Shown here: in pieces, positions 1 to 13,900 of the stretch
Position numbering within the stretch: the stretch's first letter is position 1
How the letters are laid out: each line of letters starts with the position of its first letter
Assembly: GCA_009767595.1 (NCBI GenBank)
Contig: VSDK01009018.1
Coordinates: 266,799-330,798, forward strand
Reading direction: 5' to 3'
Length of the DNA: 64,000 nucleotides
DNA from: Symbiodinium kawagutii
Lineage: Eukaryota; Sar; Dinophyceae; Suessiales; Symbiodiniaceae
Notes under the pieces: model-generated
The model's database searches: none
What the model was told of the DNA's origin: nothing
The model's input: only the letters and a program-made list of their open reading frames with translations
Position numbers and translations under genes: made by a program

Positions 1-3000
1 CATTCTAACTCACCATCATCGAAGCAGTAATCAACCAGTGGTAGCCATCACTAGGTCGCCATCACTTTCCAATCATTCAACCTGTACTTTCCAATCAACC
101 TGTCTAACTCACCATCATTTGACCAGTCATCAACCAGTGGTTAACCATGACTCACCACGATTTCACCACACTAAGACACCACCCGGTCCTGACCATCGCC
201 CAGCAGTTCACCGTTCAAAAACTGACCTTGGCCACCGGACCCACAGTCCAACACGTTGGCCTTCAAAGGCTTTGGGCCTCCTGGAGACGCCAAGTCCCAA
301 AAAAAAATTCACGGGTGAAGTTGCTGAGCTCGGTGAAACGATGGCAACACTGTGACTTTGGTGGATCGTTATGACTACAACGATGTAACCATCGATGGCA
401 AATGGATGCAAATGGGATAAGTTGATTATCATGAGGAAGTTCATCTCCTCTATGATCGGTATCCTCCATTTTCCTGGAGAAATCCTCTTATTTCTCTATC
501 AAAACCCCGTACCCCTGCTTCCCCATCATTGTTGGTTGGCTGATATTGACCCATAGCGATTTCTCTATCGATACATAGCAATCCTCACCTTCCTCTTTTC
601 ATCCTTCGATCCCAGCCACGATGCCACGCCTTTCCAGTCGAAGGCACTGGAATAGGACCTCGGCAGTGGACAAGCGAACTGCGCGTACTACAATGCTAAC
701 GATTATGAATCGTTCAAGCACTTATCAACAATAAATGATTATCAACCATTATGAGCAGTTTTCAATCATGATCAAACAATATTGAATCAACGATGCTAAC
801 CATTATGAACCGTTGTCAACGCTCATCAACCACTCTTGAACGGTATCACCCATGACTAACAACCACCACCACCACCAGCAGCGCGAAGCCGTGGAATCTC
901 TGAGCAACCCTGCGATGTGCCCACGAGTGGTGCCTGGAGCGATGAGCTGAGCCAACTGTGAGACTTTCCTGGGAGATGTTCACCGATCCAATCTGTGCCT
1001 CGCGAAGTTTTTCAGAACGGGGAGGATCTTCCAAAAGCCTATCTGGCGGTTTCTCAAAATAGGGGTATCCCAAAAATGGTTAGTTTACTACTACAAACGG
1101 TTCATAAAGGATGATTTGGGGGTACCCCTATGGCTTGAGAAACACCTATCTGATTATCTGGGTCTATCTTGGGGAACTGCTGGTGCTGCGTCCACCATGT
1201 TGCCATCGCATGGCAATTAGCGCAACGAGTCCTGCGAAGCGCTCCTGCGATTCTTAGAAGACCGACGATGGACGCGAGGATGGTCGACAGCACCAACCAC
1301 TTGGTGAATCCATGGAAACAGTTGGATGTATTACGATCAATGATTAAACTGCAAATGTTAACATTGAATCCATTTGTTCACTGCGATAAATGCTTAAACT
1401 CAGCTGGTGGATTTCCCCTCAGCTATTGAGCAACCACCTGCAGTGGGTCAACCCCCTGGGAGCCCAGGGACCTTGACATAGGGAGTTCCAGCTTTCTTCA
1501 TCGCTGCGATGCTGTTGTTCACCTGGCGTTCACTGAAGGTCACCATGGTGACAGGTAGAAAAAACATCCAAACAAAAGGTAAGAAAATAGGCAGAAATTG
1601 GGGATAGCAATCATGACCTGAGATGGTTGTTATCCTGCTTAGAGATGACTCATAAGTACGACAGCAACGCGGTCCTCAATGTTCAGAGCTCTCTGTTGTC
1701 ACCAGCGTCACCCACTAAACCAGTCCCTACGACGGCTCAACCGCTATCAACGCAGTACTCCCTTGGGATTGGCCTTGATCAACCAGTTCAATTCACAGCC
1801 CCCGAAGCTCCGTATCAACGAACTGGTACTTTCCCACCCACGGAACGGATGGTAGATACATGCGCCAAACAGTGTGGGGATAATCAACTCTGGTGAACAT
1901 TTGTTATTTGTTGATTCCAGATGGTGAAACAACTTATTAACAACAGCTCATGGGCACAACAAGCAATTACAGCGAGCGATTCCAAGAGTCCCCAATAGCC
2001 GGAAGGGCGTCCAAGGGTGAAACACATTCAAGACTTGTGACAGAAACATATGAAATCAAAAAAACGTCACACATTTGCGTCATACTGACGACAAGGAATA
2101 GAATTTGGCGAGTACATGTACCAACAACTGGAAGCAGCAGTCGACAAAGAGATCATGTCAGAATCGACGCAAGTAGCCAGGTAAGAAAGCTATGTCAGGA
2201 TGCCAACCAAGAAAGACACTGCTACGTAAAAGTGGATCAATTTCCAACATCCAATCCTGCGCGCATCGATCCAGGAAACAGTCATTGCCACATGCAGGTT
2301 CTCAGGGAATTGGTTCAAAGAAACACAATTGCAGCAAGTTAGAATGAAAGAGTGGTGTAACTACCAAGAATCCGTTTCTCACGTGGGTCGCAACACCCAA
2401 GTATGTGAAGGAATGATGCGAGTATAGTGGTTTCCCCCACATTCTGCACGTATAATTTGTTGGCAAGAATCAACCTGCAAGAAGTTCTTAACTTTGGTTG
2501 AAAACAGTGTTTCAAGATTGTCACAAATTTTGTGAAAACAAAACAAGTGGGCTGCCACTATCTTCCACGCTGCAAAATGGTGTTGTCGTCCTCCTTCTTT
2601 CCATGAAAGCCATCAACTGAAAGCTGTACTCATGGCGAAGCGTTCTACCTATCATCCAATCACCAAGTGCTTTGTTGTATATAAACCTATTGTCTGCTTT
2701 TGAGATTTCTTACCCAACTAGATTTTCTGAATGCTAATGAAAGAAATCTGTGTCTGTGTGTGTGTGCGTGCTTGAATTCGGTGCCTAAAACATGTTCTTC
2801 TACAGGTACAAATGGTACCGATCCATTCTTCGTTTGTTGCTGTGATGTTTTTACTTCCCTGCTCCGGCCTCCAGATCAACAAAGACTGGTTCTCGATCAA
2901 AGGCTTTGGTGTACCTGGTGACGTGGTGTGGTCGTGGCTGATTCAATGGGTGTGAACCGATGGGCAAAGGACAAGCATCCTGAGATGCCCTGTGGCGGTT

Positions 3001-6000
3001 GCTTGTTGAAGCTTGGATTGGATTTGTCAGCAAACTGGCAAATCATAGAGATCCCACAGTGGTCCTGCTAGCAACCCATTGGGATCAAGCTTTGAAAATG
3101 ATCATGTGTATTCCATGACTCAAAACGGACCGTTTCCCAAAGAACACGTTTCTTTTTGCTCCCAAAGAACATGCTTCTTTTTGCCTTCTGCGACTACCGT
3201 GGAGGGCAGCAGACGCTGTACTGTTGAGCTGGATTTATGCTTACGGTCGATCACAACGCTACGAACCCCTGCCTGTGGACATTCCAAAGTTATGATGTGA
3301 GCAAAATTACCAGCATTTTCTGATACCCTGCACACGTTCGCAAAGAACTACATAGACAAATTCTCTCAATCATAGTCTTCACTTGTGATTAGTTTGTGGC
3401 ATGCAAGGGAACAAGCCCTGCCCAAACAACCCCATCAACCGCACGTCGGGTCATGATACCTGGACTTGTCCATAAGTCAGCACCCGAAAAACAACTTTGC
3501 AGCTGTTTTCTTTTGATTGGGAAACCGCCAAAAGGGCATGGCCATCAGCCATGACATGGGAGCCTGTTTTGATGCATCATAATGATTATTGTTGCATTGA
3601 TCAATATCCACGAATCAACTACACCCATATTGCACAATCCAAGTATACAGTAGCAACCCGTAAAGCAAATGTATAGGAAACTGCAGACATGTATATAGAT
3701 GTCTTTGTTTGCCGGTCCTGGCAGAGGTTCTGTCGTCACTGTCGTCACTCTGAGATACCGTGCGAAGTGCCCCACTTCTCGTCTGAAGGTCTGTCAATGA
3801 GTCCTCTCAAAAGGGTTTGTGAATGGAGATAATGGCGATTTATACTGTTGCTGATGGTTATGGAGTGATCGCTGAGAATGGGTTCCTGATGAATGATGAT
3901 GACTGATGCTCAATGATGGTTGATGATGATTACTGATCATTCCTGATGATCAATCAAAAACATTGGAAAAAGCGGATACAGTAATGCTCAAAACTGTGTC
4001 ATCAAAATGGCAAATATAGGTCAATTCGCAAGTAACACTATCCGCCCCATGATCCTCCATCATTTGTCGCAGCCATCAATAACCACCACTAACCCGCAAA
4101 CATCAGTAGCTATCACCAACCATCATCAACCACCATCAATCATCAACCATAGTCAACCATAGTCAGCCATAGTCAGCCATTGTCAGCCATCATCAACCAT
4201 CATGAATTCATCAATCATGAGCCCTGTCAGCCATCACTGCCCATGGTGCCGCACCGTTCGGTGCAGAGGCTGCACGCTCCATGACGTGTTTCCTGGGCGC
4301 TGCGCCGCACATGTGACCAGGGTTCACTCGGCACACATGAAGCCAACATGGCTAACGTGGCTACGGCTTAAAGTGTGGCGGTTACTTGAGACGGTTCATG
4401 AAGATGATTAATTAAGACACTTGCTGAGGATGGTTCATTGAGTTATTGGCAATTGTTAATCATGGTCCATGGTTAAGATAACTTGATAATAACATGAATA
4501 GCTTGATAGTGAGTTATATGAGTAGCCGTGATTAGCTCGATCAATTCCACTAGTCATCGCTTATGGAGAAACAGGATAATCATCAACCAATTCCTGGTTG
4601 GTGGCTGTAACCCTCATAAATATATCTGTCAAGCAACCAATCATTTGTTCGAACTAGGGAAAATGCAAAAGTCGCAAACCACCAGCCCGATTTCGTTGTT
4701 AACAAGTATTGTCAACGAGCATTAGCATTCTTCATTCTGAGTGATTAGTATTGTTCGACAAACCACCGTTGTTGACTGGTGAAATTCTACCAGCATAGTT
4801 CACAGCTGCCGGACACCCAAGGGTGGTTGGGACCCACCAATCGGGCGCATCTAAACAGCTCCAGAAAAGAAAAAAACAAAAGTCCCGGTAGTGCTACAGC
4901 AGGCGGTGGAGGAAGTTTCAGGACTGGAAGCGCATAGGAGGAGGCTGGCTGGGTTGATGGACTGGTGAATCTGTCTGCCTGTCTACTGCTCTGTCTGTCT
5001 CCCTGTCTACTCATCTTTGTCTCTCAAACTGTCTATCCAAGCAAATAGCAATCTAACCATCTCCCTATCAAACTGCCTATAGGAACTGAATAGCGATCTA
5101 TCCATTTGGCAAGCTATCTGTCTATTCACCTATGTAACAATCTCACGATCCAACATTTCCAATTCTTTATATATCTATGTTTCTATCTGTCTCTCCATTT
5201 CACGTCTAGTTGTTATAGGCAAATATGGGTTAACTACATATTAACCACTAAATATCAAATTTGCCTATAGCAAATAGTTGTTTTCTTTACCCCTTCTTCC
5301 TCCTTCTTCTGACATCAACTAACCATCAAAAGAACCATCAAGAACGTTGCAGCGCCCGACCAACGAAGGGTTTACGTCTTCCCAACGTCCGCAGCCGCGC
5401 GTCGTCTCTCGAACGCTGTAGAAGTTGTCGCAGGGTGCAGATTGCGGTCGCCCATCGTGGGTTTCCTCGCGTTGCATGGTGAATCAGCTGCCTGAAAAGT
5501 GGTTCAACCAAATGATTGATGGGTTCAACCGAAGGTGGCTATGATGGCTACTAAAGGTTTCAACCAACTGGTGGTTGATGGGTTCAACCAAACGGTTGAT
5601 GATAGCTGTTTGGTGGTTGAGCCACCTGTATGAAAAATATACTTGTCAACCAACCATTTGTTAAACATTCTAGGGAAATTGAAAATGTTAAAAACCGTCA
5701 ACCAAGTAGTGCTTGATGGCTACTAATTGATGATGATTTTCGATAGTTACCAATTGGTGATGGTGAGTGATGGTTGCTGATGGCAAAAATACCAGCCATC
5801 TAAAATTAGCGATGGTTGTGTGGTGCCTATCTATGGTTAGTGACACTGGATGATGGTTAGTCAGAGTCAAACCAAATTGATGATGGTGAATTGTCCATTA
5901 GCCATAATTAACTTATCATTGACCATGGTATACCACAATTAAGCACTATCAATCATCATTCTGGTATAATGGAAAATAAGGAAAACTGATTGAACAGGGG

Positions 6001-7650
6001 TATATCATTATCAACTATTATTAGCAATCATTCAATGGTTTTCATTATGTCCATTAATTCAAGCATTATTAGCACTGCATTCTTGACCATTATCAACCAT
6101 TATCAACCATTGTTACCAGTATTACCTTATGATTGACCATTATTCACAGTCAACTCCGTTGAATGTTTGGTCATCAGTAAATAGCGATTGCCCAAAAGCC
6201 AAGCAGTTGGAAAACATCCTCGCTCCAACCATCGATCCTAGGAACGATGAATCCGGGATCAATATCTGGGCAGCAAAGCATCATCTGCCAGTAGCTTGGC
6301 TAGACTTTATCATTGTCATCAATGTTACTTGGCATCATCTTTTGGTACATCAAGTGTCCAGTAACAAATACATCATTACCGTGAAGGGTTTTGATTTGTT
6401 GCAACGATGTGTTGGCTATCTATGGGTACCTAGCCATCGTCGTTTTCTTGACGCCACGCATGCCACCCTAGTAATTTATCCTGTAGAGCCCTCCGTGGAA
6501 AATCTGACCTGAAGTGGTGGAGTCAAGCCAATCGGCCGAACAGAATAGTTGTAAACAGCAAGGAAAGTAAACAACTGTTGTCATGAACCAATAGTAGCAA
6601 TTGCTATATTATTGTTGCAACAACCAGTGCTATTGTGACTATATACAATGAGCACATTACCATGGCAAGGAGTACAACACTCACAATACTTCCGGAAATT
6701 ATTGTGTTTGCGTTACAACAGTAGCAAGATCTTGTTTTGTCTAGTAGGGTATAGCAAGGTATGGTTGTTATGATCATCATCACAATCATGGTGTTTGTGG
6801 GGAGTTCTTGTCACTACCGGCGATGATGAAGCACGACACACCGCTGACCGTCCATTCTGGCGCCCGCAAATAAGGGTTGCCTGATTCGCCTGTGTGAAGT
6901 GTTGCCAACAACTATCCTATCTACATGGGAATGTCCATGAACACAGGTACCCGGTTGCCAAACTTAAACATGTTCATGGTTTTTGATGGTTCGAGTTTCC
7001 CCCCATGTCTGAGGCACCCGGATTTCAAGGTACGCACCCTTAACCATTCATTTGTTCGTTGCTGCTACTGGAGTGAAAAAGGACCAACCCTCCGGAATAT
7101 CTAAGCAACTTTATACCCCCATGGCCATCCTGAAGCATCGACAATCATTGTTAGGCATCAGCATACACCGCACACCCACATACCCCGTGTCCCAAGGCAA
7201 GACATAGGTGATGAGAGCAATGGCTGGCAAGTATGGATGCTTAAAGAATGGTTTCTCCGTGAACATCTTTGAATGGTGGAGAACTTATTTTACCCAATGG
7301 ATCCCTGGATCATGAGTTGGATATCCGATGGTTCCAACTTGGCACCCCAACATTCTGAGTAGAAACCAAGGGGCTTTTACAATCAAGGCTTCCCTGTGCT
7401 TCTCCAAGCTCATCAAAGGATATCAACCAGTGTAGCACCAATCATTAAGCCATCAAGCTAGCATCCATCCCCTCAAAGATAAACTGATTTTTATCGTTCA
7501 CTGATCGTTCAAACATTGGTCAGCTATGGCTGTGGCTCCTAACAGATTCATGATCCGCAAAGGCTCCTTCTACGGAACGCCAGGTCATCTTGCGAGTTGC
7601 GACGTACGGTCTCTATGATCCCAGTGGACATGAGACTCCCAGTCGTTCCA
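1..7650. other. Gene-poor intergenic DNA
   Basis: No convincing gene was found on either strand. Open frames are short, unrelated to any family I recognise, and share no consistent composition. The stretch is dominated by degenerate TGATGG/CATCAAC/AACCATCA words on both strands, especially at 60-200, 700-850, 4070-4200 and 5500-6130. A MITE-like palindrome lies at about 1047-1146. Nothing else is resolved. Confidence 0.6.
1047..1146. mobile_element. MITE-like inverted-repeat element (family 1)
   Basis: The left end reads GGTTTCTCAAAATAGGGGTA and the right end carries GGGTACCCCTAT followed by TTGAGAAACACC, so the ends are imperfect inverted repeats around a core of about 60 bases with no coding capacity. 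The same end motif recurs in at least five other places in this window. The likely nature is a small non-autonomous DNA element. No target duplication was confidently identified. Confidence 0.55.
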
Positions 7651-7654
7651 TGTG

Positions 7655-7768
7655 GTCGTTTCTTAGGGGTGCACAAAAATGGGTGGTTTCTTACTAAGAC
7701 TATATATAACTTAACTGCTCAATAAATATAAACATGGATGATACCAGGGGGGTCCCCTAAGAAACACC
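7655..7768. mobile_element. MITE-like inverted-repeat element (family 1)
   Basis: The left end CGTTTCTTAGGGGT mirrors the right end GGTCCCCTAAGAAACACC. The core is AT-rich and contains ACTATATATAAC. The end sequence is related to the element at 1047-1146, so this is probably a diverged copy of the same family. Confidence 0.45.
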
Positions 7769-7809
7769 CATGACCGTTGCTTAGCAACGCTGACTTCAGC
7801 ATTCGTTGC

Positions 7810-8152
7810 ATGTCTTCCCTGAAGGGTTGCACCTGGTGTGTCATGCTCTACCTGCTGTTTCACCTGCTGGTACCTGCCGTCCCTGGTGGTTCACCTGGTG
7901 GTCCACAAGTGTGTCCACCAGTGTGTCCACCGTCCTGGGAAGAAGTGAAGAACAGCTTCTTCTTGGCATCTCGGGGGACCTTGGCCAAAGACCTGACGCG
8001 GTATCACGAGAGGTGCGTCAAGGCAGTCACTGGTGAGGCATTGCATGGACTTCTTGACCCTTCGATGAATCTGAGCATGACGAGGTCTAAAGATCTACGG
8101 TGGCCATTTCTTCATGTGTTCAAAGCACGACCACCACCACCACCACCACCAG

Positions 8153-8212
<60 letters not shown>

Positions 8213-8292
8213 TCCTTGTCATGAATGAACCAACCATCATCAACATCAGTCGCAGCCACCTCGACGCCATGGCGGGTGACAGGGAGGATTGA
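7810..8292 (+). CDS. Possible small secreted-type ORF
   Basis: This ATG-started frame of about 160 codons begins with a hydrophobic stretch (CVMLYLLFHLLVPAV) resembling a signal peptide, continues through a moderately complex segment containing WEEVKNSFFLASRGTLAKD, and then runs into PPPPPPP and a polyserine tract made by the (CCA)n/(CAT)n microsatellite. No family was recognised. The upstream part overlaps imperfect CACCTGGTGG repeats, so chance openness is a serious alternative. No splice evidence was found. Confidence 0.2.
8131..8212. repeat. (CCA)n and (CAT)n microsatellite
   Basis: An uninterrupted ACC/CCA run to about 8150 is followed by about twenty CAT triplets ending near 8212. This is simple-sequence DNA. 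Confidence 0.95.
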
Positions 8293-8299
8293 GCAGTGG

Positions 8300-10379
8300 A
8301 ACAAGATGCTAACGAGCATACTGTATACGTTAGATAGGTAATTTAATTAGACTTGTATTGGTAGATTGGTAATTTGGCAATCTTAATTATGTATAGTCTT
8401 GTAATTGTAGATAAGTACATGTAACCTCTCGATAAACCGATACGGTATCTATCTTTGTATGTTATAGGGTATAGCGTAATAACCCATGTGTAAGACCAGC
8501 ATGAAACAGTATTAACGGGTAAACAGGTTGCGATTCATACAACTTTGTATAACCATGTACCGTGTTATAGGGTGATGTACAAGAAACCTTGGTCCATGAC
8601 CATTGGTTGACTAATAGTCCAGTGTTCAACTATTTGATCGAAACCATTCTGGATTGATTCAGCTAATTTCCCAGTCAACTGATCAGTATGAAACCAGTTT
8701 TGCTGATGTGGGTGACTTCTTCACTCCTGTGATTGGGAAACTGTCTGTCTCTTTTGGCATCAGCAACAGCATGGAGCAGCACTGTCTTGAACCTGGTACA
8801 TGGGGCCGCACCCAATGGCAAACTGGGTGATCTTTGTCGGCAAGCCAAAGAAAAGCATCCAAAACTATACAACGCCTGCTAATAAGATTCAATAAGCATG
8901 GCTAAGTGATGGTTGATGGTTGATTGTTGATGTTGATGGTGATGATTATGATGATTGATGGCAATCCAAATGCTGAGGCGAGGTGATGATTCATTGATGC
9001 TTGAGGGTTGTAAACGCAAACCTCATTCCCCTTTCATTGTTGCTCCTGTGTAACTATCTCACCTGCAACTAACTTCCCTTGGCGACATCCCTTCAACGTG
9101 GCTTCAACTCCTCTGAAAAAATCCTCAACCAACCGATCCGAATATTGGTGGAAATATGCTTTGTCAATCAAATTCAACAACTAATCCGTAGTTGCTTACC
9201 CATTATCCTTGATCACTATCTCCAATTATTCACCATTATCAACCATCAAAAGCTATTATTGTCAGCTATCCTCCACGGTGAACGACTATTCATCACAGTT
9301 AAACTGGTTATGATCCAGTATTATCAACCCTTACTAGTCATTATTGCGGGTTATTGACCATAGTTAAACAGAGAAAATCATGGCGCCCCTTAAACTGGTT
9401 GGTGGATGAGCCACCCCTATGAAAAATGTGCTTGTCAACAAACCATTTGTTAAAAACTACAAGGCAAAATAAAAGATGTGCATGAAACCACCAACCAGTA
9501 GTTGTTTCACCCCTATTGTTGGTGACGGTCCCCTTTTATTAGCCGCTATCATTAATCAGTAATAAACCAACCAACTAACCAATGAACCAGCAGGTGTTCG
9601 GCCATTATTGTTGGTTATTTTCCCCAGGAACCACTATAGGAACCACCAGCAACAACCACCACCAACCAGTAGTTGTTTAACCATCATTGTTGGTGATTAT
9701 CTCCTATTGTTATAACCATTATTCATGGTTAGTAGCGCTTTATTTGACAACCAACAACCAGTAAATTTTAAAAACCATATAATAAACCAATTATTGGTTG
9801 TTTATTTCTCCACCATTTGATAACCAACAACAACCAACAAACCATTTAATAATCCAACCACCAGCCAGGAACTGTTAAAAACCAGCAAGCAGTCCATCCT
9901 GGTGCCGAACCAGCCAGCTTTTCATCAGCGCTGCCGGTCTCCTGTGGCAGCAAGCCATGCGACGCGACGTGGACCTTTGTAACGGTAAACGGTCGCAGCC
10001 GAGGGTCACCGCGAATAGTGAACATGGATCAGCTGATGGTGTGGTGCATGATGGTTCATAGTGGTCAGTAATGGTAACATATATATATATATATGATGGT
10101 TAATAGATGCTAACAGCGGTTAGTAATGGTAAGGGTAGTGGTTAATAGTAGGCTCATGATGATCAATCGTTGTTAGTAATGGGAATAGCTGATCAATATG
10201 ATCATGACAGCTTTACTGGCGCAGCGACATCGAAAGACAGTAGGCGACAACTTTTTCAGACTTGGCATCTGTGAAGGGATGCTTTGCATCATGGCCCAAA
10301 GTCTGCAGAACTAGTTTCCAATCAATACAATCAATCATGTTTCAAGTTTCAGCTGGGATCGAGCTCGGCTGAAGGTCTA
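8300..10379. other. Intergenic region 3' of the glucan synthase gene
   Basis: No coding signal was found. The DNA holds degenerate AACCAACAACCAG and TGATGG words (9480-9900), an (AT)n tract at about 10077-10094, and the 3' flank of the minus-strand glucan synthase gene. Any 3' untranslated region and polyadenylation site should lie just left of 10380, but I could not identify the signal. Confidence 0.6.
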
Positions 10380-10954
10380 TCACCTCTGAACTTCACCCTG
10401 CGGCATCATCTCTAATGCTGCATCTTGAGCTGCGGGAGGTCTTTCATTCTCCTGCTGAGCTGCAGGAGGTCTTTCATTCTCCTGCTGTATTTCACGCTGC
10501 GGCATCATCTCTAATGCTGCATCTTGAGCTGCGGGAGGTCTTTCATTCTCCTGCTGAGCTGCAGGAGGTCTTTCATTCTCTTGCTGTATTTCACGCTGCG
10601 GCATCATCTCTAATGCTGCATCTTGAGCTGCAGGAGGTCTTTCATTCTGCTGCGGAGCTGCAGGAGGTCTTTCATTCCGTTGAGCTGCAGGAGGTCTTTC
10701 ATTCTGTTGAGCTGCAGGAGGTCTTTCATGCTGCTGAGCTGGTCTTTCATTCTCGCCTTCCCTTTCAACGGTGCCCCAATCTCGATAGATCAAGCAGTTG
10801 TGACAACGATTCCATCCCAAGATCAGAGATCCCAAAGTCAACAGAAACAAAATCAAAAAGGAGACGAAGAGATCCTGCGCCATGCGATGCGCATGCAACC
10901 ATGTCACCCAGCCGATTCGCAATGTCTCGTAGGTGCGCTCTGACCATGTCCTCT
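10380..10954 (-). CDS. Glucan synthase last exon: final membrane helix and [13 protein letters not shown] tail
   Basis: The exon encodes [18 protein letters not shown], a hydrophobic helix ([20 protein letters not shown]) and a cytosolic tail ending GEVQR before a stop at 10380. The tail contains three imperfect copies of a 33-residue (99-base) repeat built from [10 protein letters not shown] and [14 protein letters not shown], preceded by shorter NERPPAAQ units. The frame is open to 11090, where a duplicated [10 protein letters not shown] segment would be added if the exon begins earlier; the start at 10954 is chosen by phase only. Confidence 0.75.
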
Positions 10955-13900
10955 CTGCTGCTTCTCCAGCAGGTGGGTCGGGTGGTGCTGCTTCTCCAGC
11001 AGGTGGGTCGGGTGGTGGGTCGCATCGGATTCGGAAGGCGCATTCATAGAGTTCCAGGCACAAAGACAAGAGGGAAAACTTCAGGATCAAACCTGATTCA
11101 ATGATGCAGAAACGAAATGGATGCGAAAAAGAAACCTGTCACATGAAAACAGGATGCAAAGAAATGCTGCAGATTCATCAATTGTGAACTGGAGCATACT
11201 GGAACCCTAGCTCCCTTTCTGCCCTAAGCCCTTGACCTACTGTGAAAGACTTCCACCAGTCGACCAGCATGAGATTCCACAGGTAGTACAAGGTCTCCAG
11301 TGAATCGAAGCCCAACACCAGCAGAGCACTCACACCCAGAGGCACTGGACATCGCTTGAAGAGCGGCAGGGCGCAGCAGAGAAGCGTGGACAGAATCACC
11401 GGGGGCATAAAGACCTTGGCGAGGACTCGGAAGCTGGCGCGAGAAAAGATCACGGTGAGCATGTGTACCTGGCGCTGATTGGATGCTCGGCGACTAGGCA
11501 AACCCAATGAGATTCCTGGCTATGAACTCTATCTGGATTTGCCATTGTGACTCGGTAAATCAGCAAAGTCAAGATGAACTGTTTAGGACCACCATCAAAC
11601 CATCAACCAAAGTCCTCAGTTTTGGTGGACGTCCAAATGGATCTTTTTGTAACGGCATTGCAGCGGCCTTCTGGTTGAAGATGGTGTACCAAGCTCCCAA
11701 GAAAATGGCTTTCTTGATGATCTCCACGAATGAACTTCTCAGCCCTGCGTCTCTTTGAAGTCGTTCGATCTCGTACCAGTTCTTCCAGTTTTGGCCCTTG
11801 TTTGCAAAGAAGAAGTCCCACCAATTCCACCAATCTGTGCACATGTGCTGACATTTGAACTGGTAGGGGTTGAAGATGAAAGGCGCCAAGAGCCAGGAGC
11901 AAATGGTCATACCCAGAGCAAACAACCACCTCACGTGTAGGAAGAGACACCATGTAAAAACGGGCAAGTTGCAAAGTTTTACATCACAACACAGGAACTT
12001 TCATTTTTAGCAAAAAACAACCAGCAACAACCAACAGCAACCAGCAACAACCAGCAACAACCAGCAACAACCAGCAACAACCAGCAGCAAGCAGCAGCAA
12101 CCAGCAACAACCAACAGCAACCAACATAACACCACTCAAACGCCGGCACCACCGCTACAAGCGCGACATCTCAACGTCAGCATGACGTCAGGCGCGGCAT
12201 GGCGCGGCCAAGGCACCAAAAGAGCGACCACCGCGCTGAGCTTCCGATGTCCAGACCGCCTCCCAGGATCACCAGCACCGTTCCCAAGAGCAGCTGGGCA
12301 CCGTCGTACAACGCCGCGGTGGCATAGTCGGTGTACAAACTCTGCCCTGCCACGGCCACGGGCAACACACCAACGAGAGTCCCAGAACTGGGCAACGGGA
12401 ACAACCAACGGGGTCTGTAAAACCAAGGGAGGTCACCAAGGGAACGACGAGAATTGCAAGAGCCTCATTTCCTGCGACTTTCCCCTCCGCTTCATCTTCG
12501 ATTCCTACTACTCCTTGTCCTGTTCCTCCTACTACCACTGCTGCTGCTACTATCATTACTCTACAGTATGTACTCCTACTTCTAACTGATACGAGTACTT
12601 CTAGTACCACTGCTCCTACTACGTCACCGCGGCAGATAACTGAAACAGACTGTGACAACACTCAAGTCGTGGGGATGGAACTATTTCGAGATGCAGTGAA
12701 GTGGCAGGGCTCTCAACGCGCGAGGATTTGCGTCATTCCCCCATGATTGATGGCTATTTGTGATTTGTTGTACATGGTGGTTTCTTAAAAAAGGGGTACC
12801 TCCAAATCATCCTCCATATTAACCATTTATAGCAATAAAGCATCCATAACTTGGGTGTCCCCAAACTGACTTGAGAAACCACCTGACATGTCATCCCCCA
12901 ACGAAGTCGCCTTTAAATTCCTTCACTTCTTTGCCATCGACCACCTTTACTTCGACTTTCCCCGCTTGGATCGTTGCCCTGCGTGTTGTGGGCAAACCGC
13001 GGCCCGTTGCCATATACTTGGCCCCTCCAAGCGTGACCTCAGTGCTGCAGGTGATGACACAGTTGTGTAAGTGATTAAAAACATCCACTTGTGCTACAAT
13101 ACTACCACAACTGATCATACTTAAACAAGTTGATAACTGACTAGTAACTGATTCAACAAAATCATAGTTGAATAAGGACTTCGTGGCCAAAAGCAACGTT
13201 TTGCAACAGTGGGGTGACACAAGTGTAACTGCCTAAAAACAAGATCATTGTTCGCCAAAATCAGAAGTAGACGATCAGAATCGTTTCCCTGGTGGGGATT
13301 CTCACATTGTGCTAAGAGAACACTACAAGAAACAACAGGTCGGAAACCATATGCTGAGCTGAGAAGTCTCAGCACCCAAGAAACTCCCAAAGAATTGCTT
13401 TCAACCTACATTGACCCTTTTCGAAGTGAAACCAATTTGCGACGATGCACGATATGCAAAGTCAATGTTTCACTGTGTTTCTTTCACCTTTCATTTTTGT
13501 CAGAATTTGCGCTTCAGGCGCAGAATCTTCAATGAGAACCAGCAACCAGTACAAATAAATACAGATAGAAAAACAGGAAAAACCTTCAAGACCCTCCCGA
13601 TCTGTCTTTTTACTTTTTCTGGTATTGTTTGTTTCTTTATTTGCTTTCCCCTTCCTCCTGTATAATCAAAGGTACAAGTGCTTGGAGACCCTCCTGACAA
13701 ATTATTTGTCTTTCAAACAAGATATGTGTTTATGTTGCATTTTCGTGTTTAATGTCAAATTATCCAGGAGCCTGACAATATATTCATTTCTGTTTTATTC
13801 TATGTTTTCTAATTAAATCTTACTTACTTTTTCTTATTTTTCCGTATGTTTGGCTACTTCACAGCCAATTATCTATCAACCAGTAACCCCATCCTTTTGA

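Noticed and set aside
1950..2342. 130-codon plus-strand frame
   Set aside because: Starts and ends in ordinary AT-rich DNA, no domain or repeat support, no splice signals; treated as chance.
6129..6512. 127-codon plus-strand frame in the left intergenic region
   Set aside because: No recognisable motif, no compositional contrast with the surroundings, no paralogue in the window; compatible with chance.
10415..11104. Plus-strand frame of about 230 codons with [14 protein letters not shown] repeats
   Set aside because: Antisense reading of the 99-bp repeat in the glucan synthase last exon; the minus strand continues a conserved protein with a membrane helix.
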